Origin: Serratia proteamaculans | Lineage (GTDB): Bacteria > Pseudomonadota > Gammaproteobacteria > Enterobacterales > Enterobacteriaceae | NCBI RefSeq assembly: GCF_008830365.1 | Contig: NZ_WBKI01000001.1 | Coordinates: 1,302,001 to 1,366,000, forward strand | DNA: 64,000 bases | Direction of reading: 5' to 3' | Shown here: piece after piece, positions 19,525-30,551 of the stretch | How the letters are laid out: the number at the start of each line of letters is the position of its first letter | Numbering within the stretch: the stretch's first letter is position 1 | Made by a program: the position numbers and the translations under genes | Notes under the pieces: model-generated | Told to the model about the DNA's origin: nothing | Database searches by the model: none | Seen by the model: the letters and a program-made list of their open reading frames with translations, nothing else

Positions 19525-20202
19525 TTAAAGTATCTGCCGGACCTCATCCAGCGTGCTGCTGCCCGCCAGGCCCAGATCCAGCTTCGCGCCGTTGGCGTCG
19601 CGGATAACACCGTTGACCATTCCAAAATGCAGGCTGCGCGCCACCAGTTGCTCGCCGTTGCCCTTGGCGCTGATGGTAAAGTTGTAGGCACCGTCGGGTG
19701 CGGCGGTACCGTCCGTCATCGAGCCGTCCCAGCTAAACGAATGCACACCGGCGGTCTGGCCACCAAGCTCGATAGTGCGCACCGCTTTGCCGGTGGCGTC
19801 GGTAATGGTGGCGGTCACCGAGTCGGCCGCACGTTCCAGTTCCAGACCAAACGGCGTGGTACTGACCTTGCCGTCTTTGCTGCCGGCCAGAATGTTGCTG
19901 CCGGGCACCATCACACCGTGGCCGATCAGCGCACTGGCTTGCAGCGACTGATTGCTGTTGATCTGGCCGGAAATCGAACCCAGCGTGGTATTGAGTTTCT
20001 CTATGCCTTGTACGGTGTTGATCTGCGCCAATTGGCTGGTCAGTTCATTGTTTTGCATCGGGTTGGTCGGATCCTGATTCTTCAACTGCGCCACCAACAG
20101 CGTCAGGAAGCTGTTGTTCAGATCCTGACTGTTGGTGGTTTTGCTGTTGGCACCGATGACGGTGTTATCCAGCGTTTCATTGGTGGTTGCGGCAATAGCC
20201 AT
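19525..20202 (-). CDS. flgD: Flagellar hook assembly scaffold FlgD
   Basis: 225 aa (E. coli 231). The N-terminal SFLTLLVAQLKNQDPTNPMQNNELTSQLAQINTVQGIEKLN is the cap signature; the C-terminal half contains the FlgD Ig-like domain (SFSWDGSMTDGTAAPDGAYNF). It caps the growing hook and is removed when FlgK arrives. Twelve nt downstream of flgC. Confidence 0.95.
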   Translation of the reverse strand: MAIAATTNETLDNTVIGANSKTTNSQDLNNSFLTLLVAQLKNQDPTNPMQNNELTSQLAQINTVQGIEKLNTTLGSISGQINSNQSLQASALIGHGVMVPGSNILAGSKDGKVSTTPFGLELERAADSVTATITDATGKAVRTIELGGQTAGVHSFSWDGSMTDGTAAPDGAYNFTISAKGNGEQLVARSLHFGMVNGVIRDANGAKLDLGLAGSSTLDEVRQIL

Positions 20203-20214
20203 GGCAAACTCCGG

Positions 20215-20619
20215 TTATTGACCCAGCGTCAGGGTTTTCATCATCATCGACTTGGTGGTGTTGAGCACCTCAACGTTGGCCTGATAGCTGCGGGAAGCGG
20301 AAATGGTATTGACCATTTCACCCACCACATCCACGTTCGGCATGCGTACATAGCCTTTGCCGTCCGCCAGTGGGTTGCCCGGCTGGTAAACCAGACGCTC
20401 CGGTGCCGGGTCGTCGACCACCTGGGCTACACGGACACCGCCGGTGGGCTGCCCGGCGGCTGCGGCAACTTCAAACACCACCTGTTTGGCCCGATAAGGC
20501 TGACCGTCCGGGCCGGTGACGCTGTCGGCGTTGGCCATGTTGCTGGCACTGACGTTCATGCGTTGCGACTGGGCAGACAGCGCCGAGCCGGAGATATCAA
20601 AAATATTCAGTAGCGACAT
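20215..20619 (-). CDS. flgC: Flagellar proximal rod protein FlgC
   Basis: 134 aa, the same length as E. coli Flg[33 protein letters not shown] and the C-terminal [34 protein letters not shown] mark the rod family. It is a proximal rod subunit together with FlgB and FlgF. Five nt separate it from flgB. Confidence 0.97.
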   Translation of the reverse strand: MSLLNIFDISGSALSAQSQRMNVSASNMANADSVTGPDGQPYRAKQVVFEVAAAAGQPTGGVRVAQVVDDPAPERLVYQPGNPLADGKGYVRMPNVDVVGEMVNTISASRSYQANVEVLNTTKSMMMKTLTLGQ

Positions 20620-20624
20620 GCGCC

Positions 20625-21038
20625 TTATCCTTGTTGTAACACTGACATCATCCCTTTGATCTGACCGTTGATCAGCGTCAGATCGGTCTGATATTTCAGG
20701 CTGTTATCGGCGAAGTTGGTACGTTCGCGATCCATGTCCACCGTGTTGCCGTCCATCGAGGGTTGATCCGGTACGCGGAACAGCAAGTCGAGCTGTGGCG
20801 GCTGCATGTTCTGCGCCGGAATGTGGCGGGCCGACGTCATATTCAGCGCAATGCCACTGCCGCTGACGCGGCCCTGTTCCAGCACCTTGTTCAGTTGGCC
20901 GGCGAAATCGATGTCCCGCGCCTGATAGCCCGGGGTGTCTGCGTTGGCGATGTTGGCGGCCAAAATTTCCTGCCGCTGGGCGCGCAGGTTCAGCGCCTCT
21001 TGACCAAAGCGCAGAGCAGCGTCCAGTTTGTCGATCAT
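20625..21038 (-). CDS. flgB: Flagellar proximal rod protein FlgB
   Basis: 137 aa (E. coli 138). [31 protein letters not shown] is the rod signature. First gene of flgBCDEFGHIJ; it starts 160 nt from the divergent flgA, so the class II promoters of both operons must lie in 21039-21198. Confidence 0.96.
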   Translation of the reverse strand: MIDKLDAALRFGQEALNLRAQRQEILAANIANADTPGYQARDIDFAGQLNKVLEQGRVSGSGIALNMTSARHIPAQNMQPPQLDLLFRVPDQPSMDGNTVDMDRERTNFADNSLKYQTDLTLINGQIKGMMSVLQQG

Positions 21039-21198
21039 GCTCCCTCCGCGAGGTTAGAATTTGGAGCCGACAGCATAAACGCCCCTTCCGCCAGCCGATC
21101 GCGGGAATAAGGGCAAAATGCGTCGCTATTTATCTGCTTAGCCTGAACGCAGGCCGGGTACACTTACGCGCACCCTGATGGTTCTTGAGGAAGCGAAG
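21039..21198. promoter_or_regulatory. Divergent flgB / flgA promoter region
   Basis: 160 nt between divergently transcribed flgB and flgA. In E. coli and Salmonella this interval holds the FlhDC-bound class II promoters of flgBCDEFGHIJ and flgAMN. Position supports the same here; individual FlhDC boxes were not resolvable by eye. Confidence 0.5.
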
Positions 21199-21852
21199 AT
21201 GAAAGGTAAAATACTGCTGCTGGTCACCCTGCTGTGCAGCCTGAACGTACGGGCCGAGGATCTGACGGCGCAGATCGATCGCTTCATCAGCAGCCAGTTC
21301 AGCGGCAGTCCGGTACAGGTTAAAGTGCTGGTGCGCACGCCTGCGGCCCAATGGCCACAGTGTGAATTTCCGCAACTGTCACTCGCGCCCAATGCCCGCC
21401 GTTGGGGCAATATCAGCGTCTCGGCACGTTGCGGTCAGGAGCGGCGTTTTATCCAAACGCAGGTTCAGGTGATCGGCAAATACCTGGTGTCAGCACGCGG
21501 TATCAGCGCCGGCAGTAAGTTGACAGAGGCGGACATCAGGCTGAAAACCGGTCGACTCGACACTCTGGCCCCCCGCACGCTGACCGAAGCCAGCAAGGCG
21601 CTGGGTGCCGTCAGCCTGCGTAATATCAGCCCCGGCCAGCCGCTAACCTTCGCCATGTTGCGCCGCGCCTGGGTGATCAAGGCCGGTCAGGCGGTGCAGG
21701 TCAGCGCACAGGGGAACGGGTTTAACATCAGCGGTTCAGGCAAGGCGATGAACAACGCCGCCACCGAAGATAGCGTCAGAGTACGCATGGCCTCCGGGCA
21801 AATTGTTAGCGGCATTGTCGGTGACGACGGGACGATTCGCATCATCCTATAA
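21199..21852 (+). CDS. flgA: P-ring chaperone FlgA
   Basis: 217 aa from ATG 21199 (E. coli 219), preceded by GAGGAA at good spacing; an in-frame ATG at 21178 would put seven charged residues ahead of the signal peptide and is less likely. The signal sequence MKGKILLLVTLLCSLNVRA is followed by the SAF/chaperone domain with SAGSKLTEADIRLKTGRLD and ISPGQPLTFAMLRRAW. It is a periplasmic chaperone for FlgI. First gene of flgAMN. Confidence 0.94.
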   Translation: MKGKILLLVTLLCSLNVRAEDLTAQIDRFISSQFSGSPVQVKVLVRTPAAQWPQCEFPQLSLAPNARRWGNISVSARCGQERRFIQTQVQVIGKYLVSARGISAGSKLTEADIRLKTGRLDTLAPRTLTEASKALGAVSLRNISPGQPLTFAMLRRAWVIKAGQAVQVSAQGNGFNISGSGKAMNNAATEDSVRVRMASGQIVSGIVGDDGTIRIIL

Positions 21853-21857
21853 ATAAG

Positions 21858-21884
21858 TAAAGGTTTATCAAACCTTGCCGATAA
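21858..21884 (+). promoter_or_regulatory. Sigma-28 (FliA) promoter for flgMN
   Basis: TAAAGGTT (21858-21865), 11-nt spacer, GCCGATAA (21877-21884): a single mismatch from consensus with exact spacing. It lies 91 nt upstream of flgM and just after the flgA stop. In Salmonella flgM is likewise transcribed both from the flgA class II promoter and from its own class III promoter. Confidence 0.93.
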
Positions 21885-21974
21885 TAACGTCATAAGCAGT
21901 ATTTTATTGGCCGCCAGGGCCACAAATAGTATCAGCCATTGCCCCCGCGGCGACGGCATCGATGGAGATTGACC

Positions 21975-22301
21975 ATGAGTATCGATCGCACCCAGCGGCT
22001 GCAACCCGTTCCAACGGTGCAACCGCGTGAGACGCCGGCTGAAAATCAACTTCAGCCACGCAAGGCCGCCCAGACGGAAAGCACCGTCAGCGGCACCCAG
22101 GTAAAGTTGAGCGATGCGCAAGCGCGTCTGATGCAGCCAGGGACGCAGGATATTGATATGAACCGGGTGGACGCCATCAAACAGGCGATCCGCAACGGCG
22201 AACTGAAAATGGATGCCGGTAAAATTGCCGATGCCCTGCTGCAAGACGCGCAAAGCGATGCCCAGTGGATGTCAAACGGCAACCCGACATCAAAGGTTTA
22301 A
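21975..22301 (+). CDS. flgM: Anti-sigma-28 factor FlgM
   Basis: 108 aa from ATG 21975 with GGAG upstream (E. coli 97). The N-terminal half ([12 protein letters not shown] and a polar, Gln/Pro/Thr-rich stretch) is the disordered export part; the C-terminal half with [25 protein letters not shown] is the FliA-binding helix region. FlgM binds sigma-28 and is secreted through the finished hook-basal body. It is slightly longer than the E. coli protein, with about ten extra residues at the C-terminus. Confidence 0.94.
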   Translation: MSIDRTQRLQPVPTVQPRETPAENQLQPRKAAQTESTVSGTQVKLSDAQARLMQPGTQDIDMNRVDAIKQAIRNGELKMDAGKIADALLQDAQSDAQWMSNGNPTSKV

Positions 22302-22348
22302 CCGCCGGGTTAAACACCAGGGAACTCTTTGAAAGGTGATTTATCGTA

Positions 22349-22783
22349 ATGGAAAATCTGGCGCAACTGATCGATAAGCTGCTGGAAACGCTGCAAGCGT
22401 TGGATACCGTGCTGGCGGAAGAGCATCATTTGCTGTGCTCAGGCCAATTACCGGGCGTGGCATTGCAACGTGCTACCGATGCCAAAAGCCAGCTGCTGGC
22501 CACGGTAAACTATCTGGAACAGCAGCGGCTGAAACTGGAAAGTGCACAAGAGCAACAGGCGCCCTACTCTGCACATCCACGTCTGGCGGAAGCCTGGCAA
22601 CGGGTGCAGTCGCTCAGCCAACGGCTGCGGGAAAAAAACCAGCATAACGGTATGCTGCTCAATCAGCAGATCGATCACAACGCCCAGGCGCTGGCGATCC
22701 TGAGCAAGCAAAACAAATCGCTGTACGGCCCCGATGGCCAGTCGCGCAACGCCAGCCTGCTCGGGCGAAAAATCGGCGTTTAG
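22349..22783 (+). CDS. flgN: Export chaperone FlgN
   Basis: 144 aa (E. coli 138). All-helical and Leu/Gln-rich with a coiled-coil pattern; the C-terminal tail (YGPDGQSRNASLLGRKIGV) matches the known substrate-interacting FlgN end. It is the chaperone for FlgK and FlgL. It follows flgM by 47 nt, in the same operon. Confidence 0.93.
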   Translation: MENLAQLIDKLLETLQALDTVLAEEHHLLCSGQLPGVALQRATDAKSQLLATVNYLEQQRLKLESAQEQQAPYSAHPRLAEAWQRVQSLSQRLREKNQHNGMLLNQQIDHNAQALAILSKQNKSLYGPDGQSRNASLLGRKIGV

Positions 22784-22796
22784 ATCAACCAAACCT

Positions 22797-22832
22797 CACC
22801 CGGTCACGTCACTGTTCAGCCGGGTGTGTCTC
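22797..22832 (+). terminator. Possible terminator after flgN
   Basis: CACCCGG (22797-22803) pairs with CCGGGTG (22820-22826) over a 16-nt loop; the tail TGTCTCCCCC is only weakly U-rich, so this is a candidate, not a textbook intrinsic terminator. Position 14 nt after the flgN stop supports the role. Confidence 0.4.
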
Positions 22833-23015
22833 CCCCATTGCGAGACAACTCGCACTTCAATTGCCACTTTATCCAGCCCTCTGATTTTGTTTTCGTAACA
22901 CTACGCAAACCTGGCATTTTCGCCTGTCCTCTCCCATGCCGCTCCCCCACACTGTGTTGGTTTTTAAATCACTTGATCTATACCCGTAAAGGGGATATTT
23001 TCACAGGGAGTGTGA

Positions 23016-23402
23016 ATGACCGATATTTACCTCACCAGAACATTCCAGGCATTCGCTACTCACGAACGTATTAGCGACGCCACGGTGATCAAAGCTGCGC
23101 GAGAAATACAAAACCAACTGTACGATGCCAATTTGGGCAGTTGCGTTTATAAGAAACGAATCGCTCGTGTCGGTGGCGGTAAACGCGGCGGTTACCGGGT
23201 GCTGATCACCTTTCGAGATGAGGACCGGTTTTTTTTCATGCGCGGATTTGCCAAAAATGAAATGGACAACATTGCCAGTGATGAATTGGTGGCGTTGAAG
23301 CGCCTTGCCGCGCTTTATCTGGACTATTCGCCTTTCAGGCTTTATCAGTTGGTTAATGACAAGAGGTTGAGGAGACTGACCTATGAGCAAGATCCTTGCT
23401 GA
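23016..23402 (+). CDS. Type II toxin, RelE/HigB-2-like (DUF1044 type)
   Basis: 128 aa, ATG 23016 with GGGAG upstream. The sequence pattern (N-terminal TRTFQAFATHERI, central RIARVGGGKRGGYRVLITFRDEDRFFFMRGFAKNE, C-terminal ELVALKRLAALYL) fits the RelE-superfamily toxins of the HigB-2 subtype, ribosome-dependent mRNA interferases. Basic residues in KRGGYR are the likely RNA contacts. The last bases overlap an HTH gene, giving toxin-first order typical of higBA. It lies between flgN and flhE, not a usual flagellar neighbour, so an insertion. Family call from motifs, not from a search. Confidence 0.78.
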   Translation: MTDIYLTRTFQAFATHERISDATVIKAAREIQNQLYDANLGSCVYKKRIARVGGGKRGGYRVLITFRDEDRFFFMRGFAKNEMDNIASDELVALKRLAALYLDYSPFRLYQLVNDKRLRRLTYEQDPC

Positions 23403-23685
23403 GATCCATCAAGAAGTCCAAGAACTGCATCAGGCAGGATTTGTTGATGCCAGCACCATGCGCACCTTCGACATGCTGTGTTTACGCCCGGTCAAACAAT
23501 ATACTCCAGCGGACATCCGCGCCCTACGCGAGCGTGAAAACGTCAGCCAGCCGGTGTTTGCCTTGCATCTGAACGTCAGCAAAAAGGCGGTGCAAAAATG
23601 GGAACGCGGCGAAGCCGTTCCCAACTCCGCCGCGATGAAGCTGCTTTCGTTGGTCGACCGCAACGGTCTGGCGATCCTGGCTTAA
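23383..23685 (+). CDS. Antitoxin, HigA-type helix-turn-helix protein
   Basis: 100 aa. The start ATG 23383 lies inside the toxin gene (20-base overlap), so the two are coupled. The C-terminal half is an Xre-type HTH (about residues 45-90: RERENVSQPVFALHLNVSKKAVQKWERGEAVPNSAAMKLL). The N-terminal half should wrap the toxin. It presumably represses its own promoter upstream of 23016, where TATACCC and GGGGATA around 22979-22996 could form an imperfect operator. Its stop is only 3 nt from the convergent flhE stop. Confidence 0.8.
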   Translation: MSKILAEIHQEVQELHQAGFVDASTMRTFDMLCLRPVKQYTPADIRALRERENVSQPVFALHLNVSKKAVQKWERGEAVPNSAAMKLLSLVDRNGLAILA

Positions 23686-23688
23686 CCG

Positions 23689-24092
23689 TTACTGGTAATT
23701 AACAATCACCTGATTGCTGATCACCCGCAGCGGCGGATTCAAACTGCCTTGCGCCTGCACGTAATAAACAAAACGCAGTTCGGCATTTGCCGGTTCGCCT
23801 TGCAGTCCAATGCTGCTGCCACTGCCACCCCCGAGTGAAATACAGCGGGTCAGGGTACAGAGTTGCACCTGCATGCCGGCCGGTTCGGCGGCCAGTAATC
23901 GGTAACGCCAACTTACGCTGGTGATACGCGCATCCGCATCCGGTAATTCATTTGGCGCACGTAGCCGGGGTGACTCACCCCGTTCCCCACCGTATTCCAG
24001 CGTAGCACCGACGCTGTCAGCCACCCAGGAGCCTGATGCCGCCTGCAAGCTCAGCGGGGCCAACAGGCAGATTAACGCCATGCGGTATTTCA

Positions 24093-24093
<1 letters not shown>
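23689..24093 (-). CDS. flhE: Flagellar protein FlhE
   Basis: 134 aa (E. coli 130) from ATG 24093, which overlaps the flhA stop (TAATG). Sec signal peptide MKYRMALICLLAPLSLQA, then a small periplasmic domain with two Cys (CTLTRC) likely disulfide bonded. FlhE is thought to act at the periplasmic side of the export apparatus, limiting proton leakage and premature secretion. It is the last gene of flhBAE and is convergent with the antitoxin gene, with only three intervening bases and no room for a private terminator. Confidence 0.93.
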
Positions 24094-26163
<2,070 letters not shown>

Positions 26164-26171
<8 letters not shown>

Positions 26172-27315
26172 TAGAGTCACTTTCTCCAGCAAAATCCAGT
26201 GCTTCCGGCACCGGTAAACGTTCAGGTTTTTTCGGGATCAGCCCCCCTTCGCGCCGCCAGCGTCTTAGCTGGTAAACCCAGGCCAGAACTTCGGCCACGG
26301 CGGCGTACAGGGTGGCGGGAATATGTTGTCCAATCTCACTGTGTCGATACAGCGCACGCGCCAGCGGCGGCGCTTCCAGCATTGGGATACGGTGCTCCAT
26401 ACCCAGCTCACGGATACGCAATGCAATTTCACCGGCCCCTTTGGCCAGGACCTTCGGCGCGCTCATGTTTTTGTCGTTGTACTGCAGTGCGACGGCGTAG
26501 TGCGTCGGGTTGGTCACGATAACGTCGGCCTTCGGCACGTCGGCCATCATCCGCCGCCGGGACATGGCGCGCTGCTGCTGACGGATGCGCCCTTTGACGT
26601 GCGGGTCGCCCTCCTGATCCTTGAACTCGTCACGGATGTCCTGCTTGGTCATCTTCAGTTTTTTGAAATAACTCCACAGCTGATAAAACACGTCAAACGC
26701 CACCATCGGCGTCAGCGCCAGTACCACCAACAAGCCACAGAAGATGATCATCTGCAGCGCATTGCCGAGCGCATCGAGCGGCTGTTGCGTCACCAGATGC
26801 AGCATCGCCGCCCAGTTGTGCCACAGGTATAACCCGGTGACCCAGCCCACCAGCGTCGCCTTCAGAATGCCCTTCAGCAATTCCGCCAGCACCTGGCTGG
26901 AAAATATCCGTTTCAACCCGGACAGCGGATTCATGCGCTTTAAATCAAACTTGAGCGATTTGCCGCTCAACAGCAGGCCACCGAGCAGCATCGGTGCGGT
27001 TATCGCCACCAGCGTCAACCCCGCCATAACCGGCAACAGCGCCCAAACCGCCTGCTGCAATAAGGTCGCCAATTGGCGCAGCATCTGTTTGTCGTTGCTG
27101 ATCATGCTGTGATCGAAGTTCAGACCCTGCGTCAGCATCATGGCCAAGCGTTGCGCCATATTGCCGCCGGCCAGCCAGATGATCGACAGCCCTGCCACCA
27201 GCATCAACACCGACGTCAACTCGCGCGAACGCGGGATCTGGCCATCTTCGCGGGCCTTTTCCACCCTGTGGGGTGTGGGAGCCTCGCTCTTTTCCAGATC
27301 GCTGTCTTCAGCCAC
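26164..27315 (-). CDS. flhB: Flagellar export switch protein FlhB
   Basis: 383 aa from a GTG at 27315 with AGGAA upstream (E. coli 382, MAEESDDDKTEAPTPHRLEKAREEG; here VAEDSDLEKSEAPTPHRVEKAREDG). The longer open frame to 27360 adds 15 residues unlike FlhB. Four membrane helices precede the cytoplasmic domain with the autocleavage motif NPTH (VIVTNPTHYAVALQY), where self-cleavage between Asn and Pro switches substrate class. First gene of flhBAE; 176 nt separate it from cheZ. Confidence 0.96.
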
Positions 27316-27491
27316 GAACGCGTTTCCTGTGCCGGGAGGGAATAAAATTGCCGTCAGCATGCCAAAAAAATGCTGATTTCATTGATGGAACAGCGAGGAA
27401 AAAGGCGGGTTATTTGCGGGATGAAGAAATGTTAAGTCGCCGTGTCGGTATCGAACTGCTGGGACGCAGCAAGGCTACGCCCCAGAGGACA

Positions 27492-28136
27492 TCAGAAACC
27501 CAGGCTGTCGAGCAGGTCGTCGACCTGTGCCTGATTGGCGATCACACCAGCGCCGTTCTGGTCGAGCTGCGGACCGTTGAGCAGGCTGTCACTCGGCTTT
27601 TTCTCTTTCGCCGGCTGTTCAGGAATATTTTCCATCAGCACCATCAGCAGCTGTTTTTCAATCTCCTGCACCACGTCCATCATGCGTTTGATCACCTGAC
27701 CGGTCAGATCCTGGAAATCCTGCGCCATCATGATTTCCAGCAACTGGGCGTTGGTAAATGCCGTATGTTCCGGCACCTGCTCCAGGTACTGACGGGTATC
27801 GGTCACCAGCTCGCGCGCGTCGTCCAGTTCAATCGGATCGGCGAACCAGTCGTCCCAGCGGCCTTTTAACGCCTTGGCCTCTGATTCCAGCTCCGCCTGG
27901 CGCGGTTGCGCGGCTTCCACACAGTTCAACGCCCGTTCCGCTGCCTGCGCCGTCATGGTGACTACGTAATCCAGACGATCGCGCGCATCCGGGATTGCCT
28001 CTGCCGCCTGGGCGATCGCCTGATCAAGCCCCAGTTCACGCATGCTGTCACGCAACATGCGCGTCAGTTGGCCAATGCGAGAGATAATCTCCCCCGCGGT
28101 TGCCGCATCGCTGGCAGGCATTGGAATGTCTCTCAT
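27492..28136 (-). CDS. cheZ: CheY-P phosphatase CheZ
   Basis: 214 aa from ATG 28136 (E. coli 214). The conserved [20 protein letters not shown] segment contains the catalytic Gln, and the C-terminal [13 protein letters not shown] peptide is the CheY-binding tail. It is a long helical hairpin dimer that removes phosphate from CheY. It lies 10 nt downstream of cheY. Last gene of the che operon; flhB starts 176 nt further on. Confidence 0.96.
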   Translation of the reverse strand: MRDIPMPASDAATAGEIISRIGQLTRMLRDSMRELGLDQAIAQAAEAIPDARDRLDYVVTMTAQAAERALNCVEAAQPRQAELESEAKALKGRWDDWFADPIELDDARELVTDTRQYLEQVPEHTAFTNAQLLEIMMAQDFQDLTGQVIKRMMDVVQEIEKQLLMVLMENIPEQPAKEKKPSDSLLNGPQLDQNGAGVIANQAQVDDLLDSLGF

Positions 28137-28146
28137 CGCCCTCTCC

Positions 28147-28551
<405 letters not shown>

Positions 28552-28576
28552 TTAACCGTTAAAGATGCAAAACAAC

Positions 28577-28593
28577 TGCCGCCGTCGGCGGCA
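28577..28593 (-). terminator. Hairpin in cheB-cheY spacer, possible attenuator
   Basis: TGCCGCC (28577-28583), loop of three, GGCGGCA (28587-28593). Read on the minus strand it follows the cheB stop by nine bases and is followed by GTTGTTTTGC, moderately U-rich. It might trim transcription or stabilise the upstream mRNA so that cheY/cheZ are made at a different ratio from cheB. Function is inference. Confidence 0.45.
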
Positions 28594-28601
28594 ACATAAA
28601 A

Positions 28602-29651
28602 TCAAATACGTAATGCTTGGCCACCGGCAATTTGCGCCAGCATACGTTGGCTCATGCGTTCCAGCTCCACCACTTCATTGACGCCACCGGTGGCGATCGC
28701 CTCGCGCGGCATACCGAACACCACACAGCTGGCTTCGTTTTGCGCCAGGGTATAGGCACCGGCGCGGTGCATTTCCAGCATGCCCGCAGCACCGTCATTG
28801 CCCATTCCGGTCAGGATCACACCCACCGCATTACGCCCGGCGTACTGCGCGACCGAGCGGAACAGCACGTCCACCGACGGCCGATGGCGGTTGACCGGTG
28901 GGCCGTCATGCAGCTTCACCTGATAGTTAGCCCCGCTGCGTGACAGTTCCAGGTGACGATCGCCCGGAGCGATATAGGCATGACCCGGCAGCACACGCTC
29001 ACCGTCTTCGGCCTCTTTCACCGTGATTTGGCACAGCTTGTTCAGCCGTTCGGCAAACGAACGGGTAAAGCCCGGGGGCATATGCTGGGTAATCAACAAC
29101 GCCGGGCTGGTGGCCGGCAACGGTTGCAGTACCTGACGGATCGCTTCGGTACCGCCGGTTGAGGCGCCAATGGCAATCAGCTTTTCACTGCTCAGCAGCG
29201 GCGTATGGCTGAGGATCGCCGGAGCCGGGCTGTTGGAGCGTTGGGGTAATCGCGCCTTGGCCGCCGTACGAATTTTCTCGGCAATCAGCTCGCTGTAAGC
29301 CAGCATGCCTTCGCGAATGCCCAACTGCGGTTTGGTGACAAAATCTACCGCTCCCAGTTCCAGTGCACGCAGCGTAATTTCCGACCCCTTACCGGTCAGC
29401 GACGACACCATCACCACCGGCATTGGCCGCAGACGCATCAGTTTTTCCAGGAAGTCGAGGCCGTCCATACGCGGCATTTCGACATCCAGCGTCAGCACCT
29501 GCGGGTTAAACTTTTTGATCAGATCGCGTGCCACCAGCGGATCCGGTGCGCTCGCCACCATCTCCATATCAGGATGGCTGTTGACAATTTCGGTCATCAA
29601 CTGGCGCATCAGGGCCGAATCGTCGACGCACAATACTCTGATTTTATTCAT
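28602..29651 (-). CDS. cheB: Chemoreceptor methylesterase CheB
   Basis: 349 aa, the same as E. coli. N-terminal receiver with Asp10/Asp11 and the phospho-acceptor in [12 protein letters not shown] (Asp56), linker, then the esterase domain with catalytic Ser in [12 protein letters not shown] (about 164), His in [12 protein letters not shown] and Asp in LTGMGNDGA. It demethylates and deamidates receptors for adaptation. Start overlaps the cheR stop by one base (TAATG). Confidence 0.97.
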   Translation of the reverse strand: MNKIRVLCVDDSALMRQLMTEIVNSHPDMEMVASAPDPLVARDLIKKFNPQVLTLDVEMPRMDGLDFLEKLMRLRPMPVVMVSSLTGKGSEITLRALELGAVDFVTKPQLGIREGMLAYSELIAEKIRTAAKARLPQRSNSPAPAILSHTPLLSSEKLIAIGASTGGTEAIRQVLQPLPATSPALLITQHMPPGFTRSFAERLNKLCQITVKEAEDGERVLPGHAYIAPGDRHLELSRSGANYQVKLHDGPPVNRHRPSVDVLFRSVAQYAGRNAVGVILTGMGNDGAAGMLEMHRAGAYTLAQNEASCVVFGMPREAIATGGVNEVVELERMSQRMLAQIAGGQALRI

Positions 29652-30523
29652 TACCTCTCCTTGGTCAGGCCATACACGGTCTGCCCACGCAAGTAGAAAT
29701 CCCGGCTGATCTGGCTGAAGTTCTCGGAGTGACCGGCAAACATCAGCCCCCCCGGTTTAAGCAAGGGCACGAAGCGCCGCAGGATGCGCTCCTGTGTCGC
29801 CTTATCGAAATAGATCATCACGTTGCGACAGAAAATGGCGTCAAATTGCCCCGGCAGCGCCCATTCCGGCGCCAGCAGGTTAAGCGACTGAAAATTCACC
29901 CGCCCCGCCAGTTCCGGCCGCACCCGCACCAACCCCTGATGCGGCCCGGTGCCGCGCAGGAAATAGCGTTGCATCTGCGTCGGCGTCAGGGTGCGCAGAT
30001 CTTCCTGGCGATATACCCCCGCCTCGGCTTTTTCCAGCACCTGGGTATCGATGTCGCTGGCCCACACCTGACAGCCGGTGGCGCGTTGCCCCAACACTTC
30101 ACTCAGGGTGATAGCGATCGAGTAAGGTTCTTCCCCGGTCGATGCTGCCGTGCTCCACACGCAATAGCCGTTTGGTCGTGAGCGTGCATGCTCCGCCAGG
30201 ATCGGAAAGTGATGCGCCTCGCGGAAAAAGGCCGTCAGGTTGGTGGTCAATGCGTTAATAAACGCCTGCCATTCGGCGCTGTTCGGATCGCTTTCCAACA
30301 GCGCCAGATAATCGCCAAAATCGTTCAAGCCCAGCAGCCGCAGGCGTCGTACCAGGCGGTTGTAAACCATCTCGCGCTTGTGCTCCGCCAGCACGATGCC
30401 GGCGCGCTGGTAAATCAGTTGGCTGATACGGCGAAAATGCACGTCCAGCAACGGCAGGCGCTGCACCATCTGCGTCAGCAATGTCGCAGGTTCTCGGTTC
30501 GGGGTCGACGGTGCCGGCTTCAT
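29651..30523 (-). CDS. cheR: Chemoreceptor methyltransferase CheR
   Basis: 290 aa (E. coli 286). The N-terminal helical domain binds the receptor; the C-terminal SAM-binding fold contains [11 protein letters not shown] and [14 protein letters not shown]. It methylates receptor glutamates. CheR tethers to the NWETF tail found on the upstream Tsr-like receptor. It lies 28 nt after the Tap-like receptor. Confidence 0.97.
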   Translation of the reverse strand: MKPAPSTPNREPATLLTQMVQRLPLLDVHFRRISQLIYQRAGIVLAEHKREMVYNRLVRRLRLLGLNDFGDYLALLESDPNSAEWQAFINALTTNLTAFFREAHHFPILAEHARSRPNGYCVWSTAASTGEEPYSIAITLSEVLGQRATGCQVWASDIDTQVLEKAEAGVYRQEDLRTLTPTQMQRYFLRGTGPHQGLVRVRPELAGRVNFQSLNLLAPEWALPGQFDAIFCRNVMIYFDKATQERILRRFVPLLKPGGLMFAGHSENFSQISRDFYLRGQTVYGLTKER

Positions 30524-30551
30524 ACCATGTCACTCAGAAAAAACGGGCTGC

